Source: Promethearchaeota archaeon
Lineage (GTDB): Archaea; Asgardarchaeota; Lokiarchaeia; Sigynarchaeales; MK-D1
NCBI GenBank assembly: GCA_016839865.1
Contig: JAEOTN010000265.1
Span: 1-8,434, forward strand
Direction: 5' to 3'
Length of the DNA stretch: 8,434 nucleotides
The position numbers were made by a program, and so were the translations under genes. Shown one piece after another: positions 1 to 5,503 of this stretch. Under the pieces are notes generated by a model that saw only the letters and a list, made by a program, of their open reading frames with translations, ran no database searches and was not told where the DNA came from. Position 1 is the stretch's first letter. Each line of letters opens with the position of its first letter.

Positions 1-1
1 C

Positions 2-892
2 AACGACTTAAAAAAACTGAACCGTGTAACCACAATTGGGTTCACAGGTGGTGAACCATTTCTAGAATTTGATAATTTAAAATCAGGTATAAAAACCTGC
101 TCAGAGTTAAAGATTGAATCTTCCGTAGTAACTAATGGATATTGGGCAGAATCCATATCAAGAACTAGGAATATTCTAAAACAATTACAGGGGCTAACAA
201 AAATTGCTGTAAGTACAGATTCTTTTCATCAGGAATTCGTTCCGGTTCAAAATGTAAGAAACATCATTACGATTGCGAACGAATTTGATATTGAATGTAA
301 CGTAAGAATTAGTCACTTAAATGATCCAATGGGAGAAATTAAACAGATTCGAAAACAACTTAAGGATTTTGACGGAAAATACAAGATCTCTAATCAACCA
401 GTTCAAGCACTAGGCCGCGGAGCAACAGAAATTGAGATAAATAAATTATACACATTTGATGTAGCAAATGTAGCTTGCACTGCAGCGGATAAAGTGTTGT
501 TTCTTCCATTTGGAAATGTCGTAGCTTGCTGCGGTCCTTTCGATACGTGGACCGCAAATCATTCTCTAAATCTAGGAAACATAAATAACCGACCTTTAGA
601 AGATATTTATAATTCTGCAGACTCGAATCCAATCATTCATATACTACGTCTCTGGGGACCTGGTGAACTGGTTCGAATTCTAGAGAAACAAGCTAAAGAG
701 GAAGAAGTTACACTCAACCCTCCTTTAAAAGAAGAAAAGCAAAGCCTTTGTTCCCTCTGTAAATATGCATTGAATAGTGATACCAAACGAAGATTGCTAC
801 AAAATGCGATTTTAAAGCAAAATATATTTCATGATGTTGCTACAGCCCGGTTGATAGAGTTACAAGAGATTTCAATGCTATTAAAAGAGTAA
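2..892 (+). CDS. Radical SAM protein with SPASM-like C-terminal region (5' end missing)
   Basis: The frame is open from the left edge, so the N-terminus and the CxxxCxxC motif that binds the radical SAM iron-sulfur cluster lie outside the window; 296 residues are visible. Near the visible start is FTGGEPFLEF (residues 14-23), the GGEP motif that contacts the SAM amino group in this superfamily, followed by a VVTNGYW strand and STDSFHQEFVP, a strand seen in many radical SAM barrels. The C-terminal part has single C159, the CC pair 176-177, an LGNINNRPLEDIYNS segment typical of SPASM domains, and a CxxC at 250-253, together suggesting an auxiliary iron-sulfur cluster. SPASM proteins often modify peptides or proteins, but no precursor peptide gene is visible nearby, so the substrate is unknown. 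An internal ATG at 329 is not the start, because conserved motifs precede it. The gene converges on the small-gene operon at 958-1388. Confidence 0.88.
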   Translation, partial: NDLKKLNRVTTIGFTGGEPFLEFDNLKSGIKTCSELKIESSVVTNGYWAESISRTRNILKQLQGLTKIAVSTDSFHQEFVPVQNVRNIITIANEFDIECNVRISHLNDPMGEIKQIRKQLKDFDGKYKISNQPVQALGRGATEIEINKLYTFDVANVACTAADKVLFLPFGNVVACCGPFDTWTANHSLNLGNINNRPLEDIYNSADSNPIIHILRLWGPGELVRILEKQAKEEEVTLNPPLKEEKQSLCSLCKYALNSDTKRRLLQNAILKQNIFHDVATARLIELQEISMLLKE

Positions 893-913
893 GGGAGGTT
901 TCTTCAATAGCAA

Positions 914-921
914 TTTTTTTT
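914..921 (+). terminator. Oligo-T terminator after the radical SAM gene
   Basis: A run of eight T residues lies 22 nt after the stop codon. Archaeal RNA polymerase commonly terminates at such U-tracts without a hairpin. No stem precedes it, so the call rests on the T-run and its position between convergent genes. On the other strand, a T6 tract (A6 at 943-948) could serve the small-gene operon. Confidence 0.5.
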
Positions 922-957
922 ATAGCGCAATAATGGTATTAGAAAAAAGGATTTGAT

Positions 958-1227
958 TTAGTATGATATTCGATGTTTGTTATCCGCAACGGAGTACTCG
1001 TGGACAGCGTGATCAATATTGATCCATGACTTCTTTCTACGCTTTCGGTCATTCCTGCGTTCACTTCCTGAATATTTTGCAGACATTTCATACTTCTGCT
1101 TTTTCTCATCCTGTTTTTGTCTCTTCTTTTCTACTACTTCTTGAATGATGATTTCAATTTCTACGTAATCATATCCAACTTTATTATCAATTTTATTTTT
1201 GACTACTTGTTGTTGGTGCTTTTCCAT
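958..1227 (-). CDS. Small basic hypothetical protein, second gene of a two-gene operon
   Basis: This 89-residue protein matches no family I recognise. It is strongly charged: the N-terminal third is polar, the middle (about residues 24-50) alternates hydrophobic and Glu/Lys/Gln residues and could form a helix or short coiled coil, and a basic stretch ERRNDRKRRKKSW (about 57-69) could bind nucleic acid. There is no signal peptide or membrane segment. The main reason to believe it is translated is the near-perfect Shine-Dalgarno GGAGGTGA at 1242-1235, nine bases before this ATG. It starts 20 nt after the stop of the 46-residue gene upstream, so the two are probably cotranscribed. A different-frame ATG at 1232 lies closer to the Shine-Dalgarno but encodes only nine codons, so 1227 is preferred. 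The opposite-strand reading is low-complexity Phe/Ile/Leu-rich and unconvincing. Confidence 0.55.
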   Translation of the reverse strand: MEKHQQQVVKNKIDNKVGYDYVEIEIIIQEVVEKKRQKQDEKKQKYEMSAKYSGSERRNDRKRRKKSWINIDHAVHEYSVADNKHRISY

Positions 1228-1234
1228 TTCATTT

Positions 1235-1242
1235 TCACCTCC
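1235..1242 (-). promoter_or_regulatory. Strong Shine-Dalgarno for the 89-residue small protein
   Basis: The minus strand reads GGAGGTGA, complementary to the usual 3' end of archaeal 16S rRNA. It is the best ribosome-binding site in the window and lies 9 nt before the ATG at 1227. This decides both the start and the coding strand. Another ATG, out of frame, lies 4 nt after it (1232-1230) and leads to a stop after nine codons. Confidence 0.7.
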
Positions 1243-1247
1243 AGGGC

Positions 1248-1388
1248 TTATTTTTTTTCTTTTCTATACTTCTCAAACATCTTCTTCCATACGAGAATTT
1301 TCTCCTGATACTCCAAATTTGGATCAGTTTGATCTTGCCCCAAGAGATTTCGTATTTGTTCCGATTTGAGACCAGTTATTTCTATCAT
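1248..1388 (-). CDS. 46-residue small protein, first gene of a two-gene operon
   Basis: I found this reading frame by translating the stretch upstream of the 89-residue gene. It begins MIEITGLKSEQIRNLLG, continues with an acidic QDQTDPNLEY segment and ends in a basic helix-like tail (VWKKMFEKYRKEKK). It is hydrophilic, has no signal or membrane segment, and belongs to no family I recognise. The TATA-like CTTAAATATGAG at 1442-1431 lies at a suitable distance to give a transcript starting near 1412, about 24 nt before this ATG. There is no clear Shine-Dalgarno (the leader has only GGTTGTGATC). A six-codon frame with an ATG at about 1400 ends in TGA overlapping the start. The stop lies 20 nt before the ATG of the 89-residue gene. 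Translation is plausible from context but unproven. Confidence 0.42.
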   Translation of the reverse strand: MIEITGLKSEQIRNLLGQDQTDPNLEYQEKILVWKKMFEKYRKEKK

Positions 1389-1428
1389 AGGATCACAACC
1401 ATTTTTTTGGTTAGATCATATTATGGCC

Positions 1429-1442
1429 CGTCTCATATTTAA
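1429..1442 (-). promoter_or_regulatory. Core promoter of the small-gene operon, with motif shared with the beta-helix gene promoter
   Basis: The minus strand reads TTAAATATGAGACG. TTAAATAT is a plausible TATA box, predicting a start near 1412, upstream of the ATG at 1388. The 13 bases TAAATATGAGACG (1441-1429) are repeated exactly in the promoter of the beta-helix gene at 5516-5504. Identity extends six bases beyond the TATA-like core, which suggests a shared operator rather than a basal element alone. A partial direct repeat TCATATTA/TCATATTT occurs on the plus strand at 1416 and 1433. Confidence 0.5.
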
Positions 1443-1507
1443 GTCTTTGTGTCTGAATGAATCTTTAGTTAATCGATTTATGCGGTGAAAAATTATACAA
1501 AACTATT

Positions 1508-1526
1508 TTAAAGATAATTTCTTTAA
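1508..1526. repeat. Inverted repeat upstream of regulator A
   Basis: TTAAAGA (1508-1514) and TCTTTAA (1520-1526) are perfect 7-base arms around a 5-base spacer, about 90 bp upstream of regulator A in the divergent region. The dyad could be an operator. In DNA this AT-rich, a 7-base pair of arms can also arise by chance, so the call is tentative. Confidence 0.3.
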
Positions 1527-1555
1527 TAATCATGACCCGTGCCACATATTGTCGA

Positions 1556-1609
1556 ATAAAATATAATGGAATGGATTTAAATAGGATAACTTTAATTACA
1601 GCATAAGGA
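1556..1609 (+). promoter_or_regulatory. Promoter and ribosome-binding site of regulator A
   Basis: Two TATA-like stretches precede the gene: ATAAAATATAAT (1556-1567) and TTTAAATA (1576-1583). The first predicts a short leader starting near 1588; the second predicts an almost leaderless transcript. AAGGA at 1605-1609 lies 7 nt before the ATG at 1617 and is an acceptable Shine-Dalgarno, supporting that start and favouring the first TATA box. The rest of 1389-1616 holds the divergent promoter, the 1508-1526 dyad and no gene I can support. Confidence 0.45.
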
Positions 1610-1616
1610 AAAAAAA

Positions 1617-2459
1617 ATGGAAGAAAAAATTCCAGAAGGAAAGAAATCAAAATCTCCTCGGAAATTGAAAGTTGATGAAAAAAATCGATTTCACATGGTA
1701 CTTCCCAATGGGGAACAGGAAATCATTCAATTGACTGAGTCTGAAATTTATTCCTTAGAAAACTACTTCTTTCTGGTATCAAAAAACAAGTTACGTTTGG
1801 AGATTCTAAATATTTTGCAGATTTATGGAGAATTAAACATAACGCAATTAAGTCAGAAAGTGGAACAGAGTAAATCTACTGTTGCACGTCATTTGCATTC
1901 ATTAGAAAAGCATGGTATTGTTGTCGCACGAAAAGCTAGAGAAGATGAATATGAACCAGGGAAAATTCCTCCTAAATTATATCAACGCAATTTGAAATTT
2001 TTCAAAATTCTACAGTATACAATTAGTCTAGTTCCTGAACCGGATGACCCAGAAAAATTGAGAGAATTTTTTAGAAGACAAACTAAGGGCATAAAAAATA
2101 GTCTCTCTTTTTTCAAATGGTTATTAGAAAAAACTGATCCTTTGTTTGACAAAATCCTTAATCAATTAGAAAACAATAATCTAGATGATGCAAGAGAGAT
2201 TTGGTTAAAATATATCGATGAATCAACATCACCAGCACTTCTAGGTATAGATGGACGCTCTTTCAATGAGAAATATTATGGGGAAGTAATGGAAGCATAC
2301 GAAGAATTCATGGAGAAATTCACAAAAATACTCATTAAACAAAATGCTGATCCGGAAGTAAAGGATAGAGAACATACTGCAATTTTTGCATTTTTACCTG
2401 TGAAAGACTTGTACGATATCTATAAAGAGGAAATTCTCGATAAAAAGAAACAATTATAG
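1617..2459 (+). CDS. Winged-helix transcriptional regulator A (ArsR/MarR-like), paralogue of regulator B
   Basis: This 280-residue soluble protein begins with a basic tail, then a small beta-rich segment (LKVDEKNRFHMVLPNGEQEI, about 17-36). A winged helix-turn-helix follows at about 55-125: LRLEILNILQIYGELNITQLS packs the first helices, and QSKSTVARHLHSLEKHGIV (84-102) is the recognition helix. A predicted wing follows, including KIPPKLYQ. The second half (about 140-275) is mostly helical, rich in charged and aromatic residues, and ends with the signature KQNADPEVKDRE near residue 241. It is much longer than a minimal ArsR protein, so this half probably mediates dimerisation or ligand sensing. 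Regulator B at 5718-6527 has the same order of parts. It is divergent from the small-gene operon and convergent with the LVIVD protein gene. Its role as a DNA-binding regulator is well supported; targets and signal are unknown. Confidence 0.85.
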   Translation: MEEKIPEGKKSKSPRKLKVDEKNRFHMVLPNGEQEIIQLTESEIYSLENYFFLVSKNKLRLEILNILQIYGELNITQLSQKVEQSKSTVARHLHSLEKHGIVVARKAREDEYEPGKIPPKLYQRNLKFFKILQYTISLVPEPDDPEKLREFFRRQTKGIKNSLSFFKWLLEKTDPLFDKILNQLENNNLDDAREIWLKYIDESTSPALLGIDGRSFNEKYYGEVMEAYEEFMEKFTKILIKQNADPEVKDREHTAIFAFLPVKDLYDIYKEEILDKKKQL

Positions 2460-2497
2460 AAAAAAGAACTAAAAATTTAGTGATTGGTTATTTTTTT
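2460..2497. terminator. Convergent terminator between regulator A and the LVIVD protein gene
   Basis: Only 28 bp separate the two converging genes. On the plus strand a T7 tract (2491-2497) falls just inside the end of the LVIVD gene. On the minus strand T5 and T6 tracts lie just past its stop. A short CTAAA/TTTAG pair (2469-2480) is too close to form a useful hairpin. Overlapping U-tract termination in both directions is the likely arrangement. Confidence 0.45.
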
Positions 2498-3582
2498 CTC
2501 TTTACCAAGACAACTATGCTTGTTATGGCGATTATTGAAGATATCAAAATAAATAGAGTCGAATATGAATCAATTACCAACCCATTTTGTATTTTTAAGA
2601 TGATTAATCCATCTCCATGACAAGATAAATAAATATATTCACCAGATTTTGCAATTCCAACAATATTGTCTTGGTTATAAGTTCCGATAAGTTCTGGACT
2701 TTCTTCGACGCTGATATTTAGAACTTCTAATCCAATGTCATGCACACCTAGATAAGCAAGATTTTCCTCGATAAGAAGTGGAGACACAGCATTTTCTGCG
2801 GTATAATTGAATATTTTTGTTAAGTTATTGATATCAGTTAAATTTAGAATAAAGAAATCAGTGCTACTTATGTATGCTCGATTTTCTTCGATTTGTATGG
2901 CCCAAGTATAACCACCTTCATCAAATACATCAATTTCTGTTATTGCATGTGGTTCGGAAACATTAAGAACTTTAAATCCACTCTGAAGGCAAGCAACATA
3001 GCACACATCATCTTGTACATGAAAACGAACGAATTCATCATCTCCATCTGTGTACTCAGAAATCCTTTGAGGAGATGTTGGGTTTGTTACATTGATTAAT
3101 ACCATTTTCCAACTCCATGTTGAATCATGCCATTCTGCGGTGTAGGCAATATTATCAGAAACATAAACACCATCAGTCTCTCCATCCCCAGAATCTGAAA
3201 TAGAACCAAGTTTGTCGATACCTGATGGATCACTGATGTTATATATCTCTAATCCATCAGCATGATCTGCAAGATACAACAAGTCACCTTCTATTACAAA
3301 ATGATGGGGAACTCCTCCATCATCAAAATCGTCTAATAATTCTGGTCTTGATGGATTACTAACATCATAAGTTTTCAGACTCGCATCCATATCTATCACA
3401 AAAGCTATATCATCAACTATCTCGGTCTGAAATGTATCTCCACCTGTAGATACTTGAGCTACTTCTTTAAATTCCCAGTTACTGTCACTTGGTTCAGCGA
3501 TTACTGTTATTAGGCAGGAACTTGAGAGTATCAATGAGAAAGTGAGAATAAGAATTAGTTTGAATTTTTTTTGGTCTGACAT
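2488..3582 (-). CDS. Exported LVIVD-repeat beta-propeller protein with C-terminal membrane anchor
   Basis: This 364-residue protein starts with a signal peptide (KKFKLILILTFSLILSSSC, then an AEPS-like exit near residue 30). The body is made of LVIVD-type repeats, each a hydrophobic strand with a residue pattern like ayVad...GLeiyNisdP. I count seven repeat units, at about residues 60, 105, 145, 192, 232, 274 and 315, which would fit a seven-bladed propeller. LVIVD repeats are known in bacterial and archaeal surface proteins; no enzymatic activity is established for them. The last 25 or so residues are a hydrophobic helix (LFILISSIIAITSIVVLVKRKK) ending in Lys/Arg, consistent with anchoring and the bulk outside the cell. 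Several Asn-X-Ser/Thr sequons (for example NISD, NVTN, NLTD) could be glycosylated. A TATA-like box suggests a leaderless transcript. The gene faces regulator A; a functional link is only suggested by proximity. Confidence 0.85.
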   Translation of the reverse strand: MSDQKKFKLILILTFSLILSSSCLITVIAEPSDSNWEFKEVAQVSTGGDTFQTEIVDDIAFVIDMDASLKTYDVSNPSRPELLDDFDDGGVPHHFVIEGDLLYLADHADGLEIYNISDPSGIDKLGSISDSGDGETDGVYVSDNIAYTAEWHDSTWSWKMVLINVTNPTSPQRISEYTDGDDEFVRFHVQDDVCYVACLQSGFKVLNVSEPHAITEIDVFDEGGYTWAIQIEENRAYISSTDFFILNLTDINNLTKIFNYTAENAVSPLLIEENLAYLGVHDIGLEVLNISVEESPELIGTYNQDNIVGIAKSGEYIYLSCHGDGLIILKIQNGLVIDSYSTLFILISSIIAITSIVVLVKRKK

Positions 3583-3600
3583 AACACATCAATGATCTAT

Positions 3601-3612
3601 CATATTATTAAG
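3601..3612 (-). promoter_or_regulatory. TATA-like box of the LVIVD protein gene
   Basis: The minus strand reads CTTAATAATATG, centred about 24 bases before the ATG at 3582, so transcription would begin at or next to the start codon. No Shine-Dalgarno precedes the ATG, which fits a leaderless archaeal message. It resembles the shared TAAATATGAGACG promoter motif only in its AT core. Confidence 0.4.
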
Positions 3613-3674
3613 ACTTTTGTCAAGTTAGTGATAAAAGTGTAAATATTTCATATGCTTTAAAGGATTTAAAAACT

Positions 3675-3694
3675 GGTTGCTGAACATTGCAACC
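3675..3694. repeat. Inverted repeat GGTTGC/GCAACC
   Basis: GGTTGC (3675-3680) and GCAACC (3689-3694) are perfect arms around an 8-base loop. It is unusually GC-rich for this intergenic region, which makes chance less likely. It lies about 90 bp upstream of the LVIVD gene start and may be an operator or an RNA hairpin. Confidence 0.4.
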
Positions 3695-3700
3695 TACAAA

Positions 3701-3723
3701 ATTCATACACGAAATTTATGAAT
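3701..3723. repeat. Inverted repeat ATTCATA/TATGAAT
   Basis: ATTCATA (3701-3707) and TATGAAT (3717-3723) are perfect 7-base arms with a 9-base spacer, 6 bp from the preceding dyad. Arm-centre spacing is 16 bp, about one and a half helical turns. A dimeric regulator site is possible; the AT-rich arms keep the confidence low. Confidence 0.3.
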
Positions 3724-3731
3724 GGGATGTT

Positions 3732-3771
3732 TTGAAGAAAAAAAAATAACTTTTTTATCCTTTTTCTTCAA
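3732..3771 (-). terminator. AT-rich stem-loop with long U-tract, likely terminator between the phosphoesterase and LVIVD genes
   Basis: TTGAAGAAAAA (3732-3742) and TTTTTCTTCAA (3761-3771) are perfect 11-base arms. The 18-base spacer contains further A and T runs that could extend pairing. Read on the minus strand, the direction of both flanking genes, it yields an uninterrupted T9 tract. The position, downstream of the phosphoesterase gene and upstream of the LVIVD promoter, suits transcription termination. Confidence 0.5.
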
Positions 3772-3817
3772 TAATACGCATATATCATCTCAGTATCTTT
3801 AGGGGTGATATTTTAAC

Positions 3818-3839
3818 TCGTGAAATGATGATTTCACGA
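3818..3839 (-). terminator. Perfect 9-bp hairpin just past the phosphoesterase stop
   Basis: TCGTGAAAT and ATTTCACGA pair perfectly around the 4-base loop GATG. The hairpin begins 17 nt after the stop codon of the phosphoesterase gene. It is not followed directly by a U-tract (GTTAAAATATC comes next), so it may protect the 3' end or act as a DNA operator rather than terminate by itself. The U-rich stem-loop at 3732-3771 lies about 45 nt further along. Confidence 0.45.
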
Positions 3840-3856
3840 AAATCAAGTCTGAAATC

Positions 3857-4525
3857 TTATCCAAGTTGAATTTTTTCAAAGGTTACGATCCTACCAGCAG
3901 TTAAATATGGTCTAGCTGCTACGATTTGAATCTCCTTAACTAGTATCTTACCAATCTCAATGTTCCGATATTTCTTCTCAATAACTTCAATCATATCCCT
4001 TGCTTCTGTAGTATCAATTTTAATCAGGGAAATATGAGGAATGTAAGAAGGAAAATTTTTTTTCAAACCTGGAAAAGTTTGTATACATTTATTGAAAATT
4101 GCTTCTAAGTTTCGCTTTTTATCAAATACTTGTGCATATACTATTCTTTCAAAACAATTAATACCACGTATTTCTAATTCGAACGGTGATATATTATTGG
4201 TTAAATTTCTCATCTTCCCTGAGATCAATTTGATTTCAACTTGATCTTGCCAACCGAATTCATTGAGGGTTATATGAAAATAATTCGGATGAAAAAAGGT
4301 CTGACGATTATCTATAATTTCCAAATCTGCTTGAATTAATTGAAGGTTTTGCCAAAGTGTATCTGAAACTTTAACTATTGACGCTATGAATGGAGGATTA
4401 TTCTTATCATAGAATTTGCGCCCATTATATTCAATTTCAGAATCGACGAATTTTGGTCTTTCTTTCTTCATGACTCTGCTGTAGTTATTCCAATTCTTTG
4501 CTAATTCATCTTCATAAGTATCCAT
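3857..4525 (-). CDS. 2H phosphoesterase, 2'-5' RNA ligase (LigT/ThpR)-like
   Basis: The 222-residue protein carries both signature motifs of the 2H superfamily: H84-I-T86 in NYFHITLNEFGW and H164-I-S166 in YIPHISLIKI, 80 residues apart. In LigT/ThpR relatives these histidines hydrolyse 2',3'-cyclic phosphates or reversibly join 2'-5' RNA ends, usually acting on tRNA-like or oligonucleotide substrates. The protein is cytoplasmic, with no signal or membrane segment. The first motif comes later than in LigT proteins of about 180 residues, where it lies near residue 40, because of a charged N-terminal extension of around 45 residues (MDTYEDELAKNWNNY onward). That extension may define a subfamily. 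The start is supported by a TATA-like box about 22 bases upstream and no better alternative. The gene is flanked by its own promoter and a downstream hairpin, so it is probably monocistronic. Confidence 0.85.
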   Translation of the reverse strand: MDTYEDELAKNWNNYSRVMKKERPKFVDSEIEYNGRKFYDKNNPPFIASIVKVSDTLWQNLQLIQADLEIIDNRQTFFHPNYFHITLNEFGWQDQVEIKLISGKMRNLTNNISPFELEIRGINCFERIVYAQVFDKKRNLEAIFNKCIQTFPGLKKNFPSYIPHISLIKIDTTEARDMIEVIEKKYRNIEIGKILVKEIQIVAARPYLTAGRIVTFEKIQLG

Positions 4526-4540
4526 TTCGAATCTATTCCA

Positions 4541-4553
4541 AATTTATAAATAA
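4541..4553 (-). promoter_or_regulatory. TATA-like box of the phosphoesterase gene
   Basis: The minus strand reads TTATTTATAAATT, centred about 22 bases before the ATG at 4525. No Shine-Dalgarno is present (the sequence before the ATG is ATAGATTCGAA), so a leaderless transcript is likely. Confidence 0.45.
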
Positions 4554-4596
4554 CAATTTTCTATTGCGTAAGGAAACAATTTTAATGTTTTACTAG

Positions 4597-4619
4597 AAAA
4601 AAAGAGAAAGTGAAAAAAA
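4597..4619 (-). terminator. Double oligo-T terminator of the beta-helix gene
   Basis: On the minus strand two T7 tracts (A7 at 4613-4619 and 4597-4603 on the plus strand) follow the beta-helix stop codon within 30 nt. They separate it from the phosphoesterase gene, which has its own TATA-like box, so the two minus-strand genes are probably not cotranscribed. Confidence 0.5.
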
Positions 4620-4625
4620 TATCGA

Positions 4626-5480
4626 TTATTTACGTTTTTTTTGAACTGAATAAAACAGACCAGTTAATGCAAAAAATAAAGGAATAACCAATACGATAGA
4701 ATATCCAGGAATAAGGTTGCATTTGTTATCATAAACGTCGTTATTAACACCCCGATCTTCAATGATATTTCTTAGATTACTTCCTTCGAAACAATTATCG
4801 TATACTTGATTATAACCTGAATTAACATCCAGCATAACTCCATAAAATCCATTTACGGTACCAAAATTATTGGAGATCGTATTGTAATTTGATCTTATCG
4901 CTAAAATAGCCTCACCAATTATTAAATCGATTCCATTCCTCGAGATTAAGCAGTTATTAATTTCAATCAGTATGATTCCTCTAGTGCCATTTCTAAAATT
5001 ACATTCAGTAAGAGTAACATTTTCACATCCGGATAATGAAATAGCTGCTGCAGTTCCTGCACTCATAATTGTGCAATTAATAATTTTCACATTGCTACAT
5101 GAACGTACCCATACTGCTCCAGAGGCGTGAACTTCATTACAATAGGTGGAACTTTGGTCTGGTTTACTATTTTTAAATGTACAATTCTGGATTATCAAAT
5201 ATCGATCCGTACTAGACAATTCTAAAGCCCATGATGTATTTCCCCCGTCAATTTCAAGATTTTCAATTATATATGCAGAATCCCATGATAATCCATCTGC
5301 ATCACCAAGACAACAAAATTCGTCTAATTCCTCATTGCTACCGATACTAATGGGGTCGTGGCTTGTAGATGTTTCGGGTATACTCAGTGTAATTGGTGAT
5401 ATTAAACTTATTGAAAACAAGACCAAGATCGTAGTGAAAAATAAAAAATTAACAATTTTCAGACGAAATTTTTTTTTCAT
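4626..5480 (-). CDS. Exported right-handed beta-helix (NosD/PbH1-like) protein with IPGYS C-terminal anchor
   Basis: The 284 residues begin with a signal peptide: a basic MKKKFRLK start, then a hydrophobic core (FLFFTTILVLFSISLISPI) ending near residue 33. The mature N-terminus HDPISIGSNEELDEF leads into GDADGLSWDSAYIIENLEIDGG, the usual cap of such beta-helix proteins. Repeated short rungs follow, with alternating hydrophobics and Asn turns (LIIQNCTFKNS, VKIINCTIMSA, VTLTECNFRNG, NCLISRNG, NYNTISNNFG, YNQVYDNCF), as in PbH1 repeats. The tail has IPGYS, a hydrophobic helix and QKKRK, resembling C-terminal sorting or anchoring signals of archaeal surface proteins. Many Cys residues and Asn-X-Ser/Thr sequons suggest disulfides or glycosylation. 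A role in surface binding is inference; no catalytic residues are evident. It is divergent from regulator B, and its TATA box overlaps a dyad that regulator B could bind. Confidence 0.82.
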   Translation of the reverse strand: MKKKFRLKIVNFLFFTTILVLFSISLISPITLSIPETSTSHDPISIGSNEELDEFCCLGDADGLSWDSAYIIENLEIDGGNTSWALELSSTDRYLIIQNCTFKNSKPDQSSTYCNEVHASGAVWVRSCSNVKIINCTIMSAGTAAAISLSGCENVTLTECNFRNGTRGIILIEINNCLISRNGIDLIIGEAILAIRSNYNTISNNFGTVNGFYGVMLDVNSGYNQVYDNCFEGSNLRNIIEDRGVNNDVYDNKCNLIPGYSIVLVIPLFFALTGLFYSVQKKRK

Positions 5481-5503
5481 TATATTTCAGTAAATAGATC
5501 GGT

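Noticed and set aside
390..632. 80-residue minus-strand frame inside the radical SAM gene
   Set aside because: Lies opposite well-supported radical SAM coding sequence and has no family resemblance.
893..957. RiPP precursor peptide gene next to the radical SAM enzyme
   Set aside because: No small reading frame with a start near the GGGAGG site and no leader/core-like peptide is visible; a precursor could still lie upstream, outside the window.
1011..1024. Perfect 14-bp palindrome GATCAATATTGATC
   Set aside because: It lies inside the coding region of the 89-residue gene and arises from Ile-Asn-Ile-Asp codons; nothing else marks it as a site.
1117..1308. 63-residue Phe/Ile-rich plus-strand reading frame
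   Set aside because: Low-complexity, no ribosome-binding site, and antisense to the small-gene operon, whose 89-residue gene has a strong Shine-Dalgarno.
958..1388. Toxin-antitoxin pair for the two small genes
   Set aside because: Size and arrangement would fit, but neither product shows a recognisable toxin or antitoxin motif.
1465..1650. 61-residue minus-strand reading frame
   Set aside because: Hydrophobic low-complexity product across the promoter and start of regulator A, with no initiation signal.
2893..3099. 68-residue plus-strand frame within the LVIVD gene
   Set aside because: Antisense to clear LVIVD repeats, with no independent support.
3722..3748. Eight-codon frame on the plus strand between the LVIVD and phosphoesterase genes
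   Set aside because: Too short, no Shine-Dalgarno, and overlaps an AT-rich stem-loop.
5146..5493. 115-residue plus-strand frame antisense to the beta-helix gene
   Set aside because: The opposite strand has a signal peptide and beta-helix rungs; this frame shows no domain.
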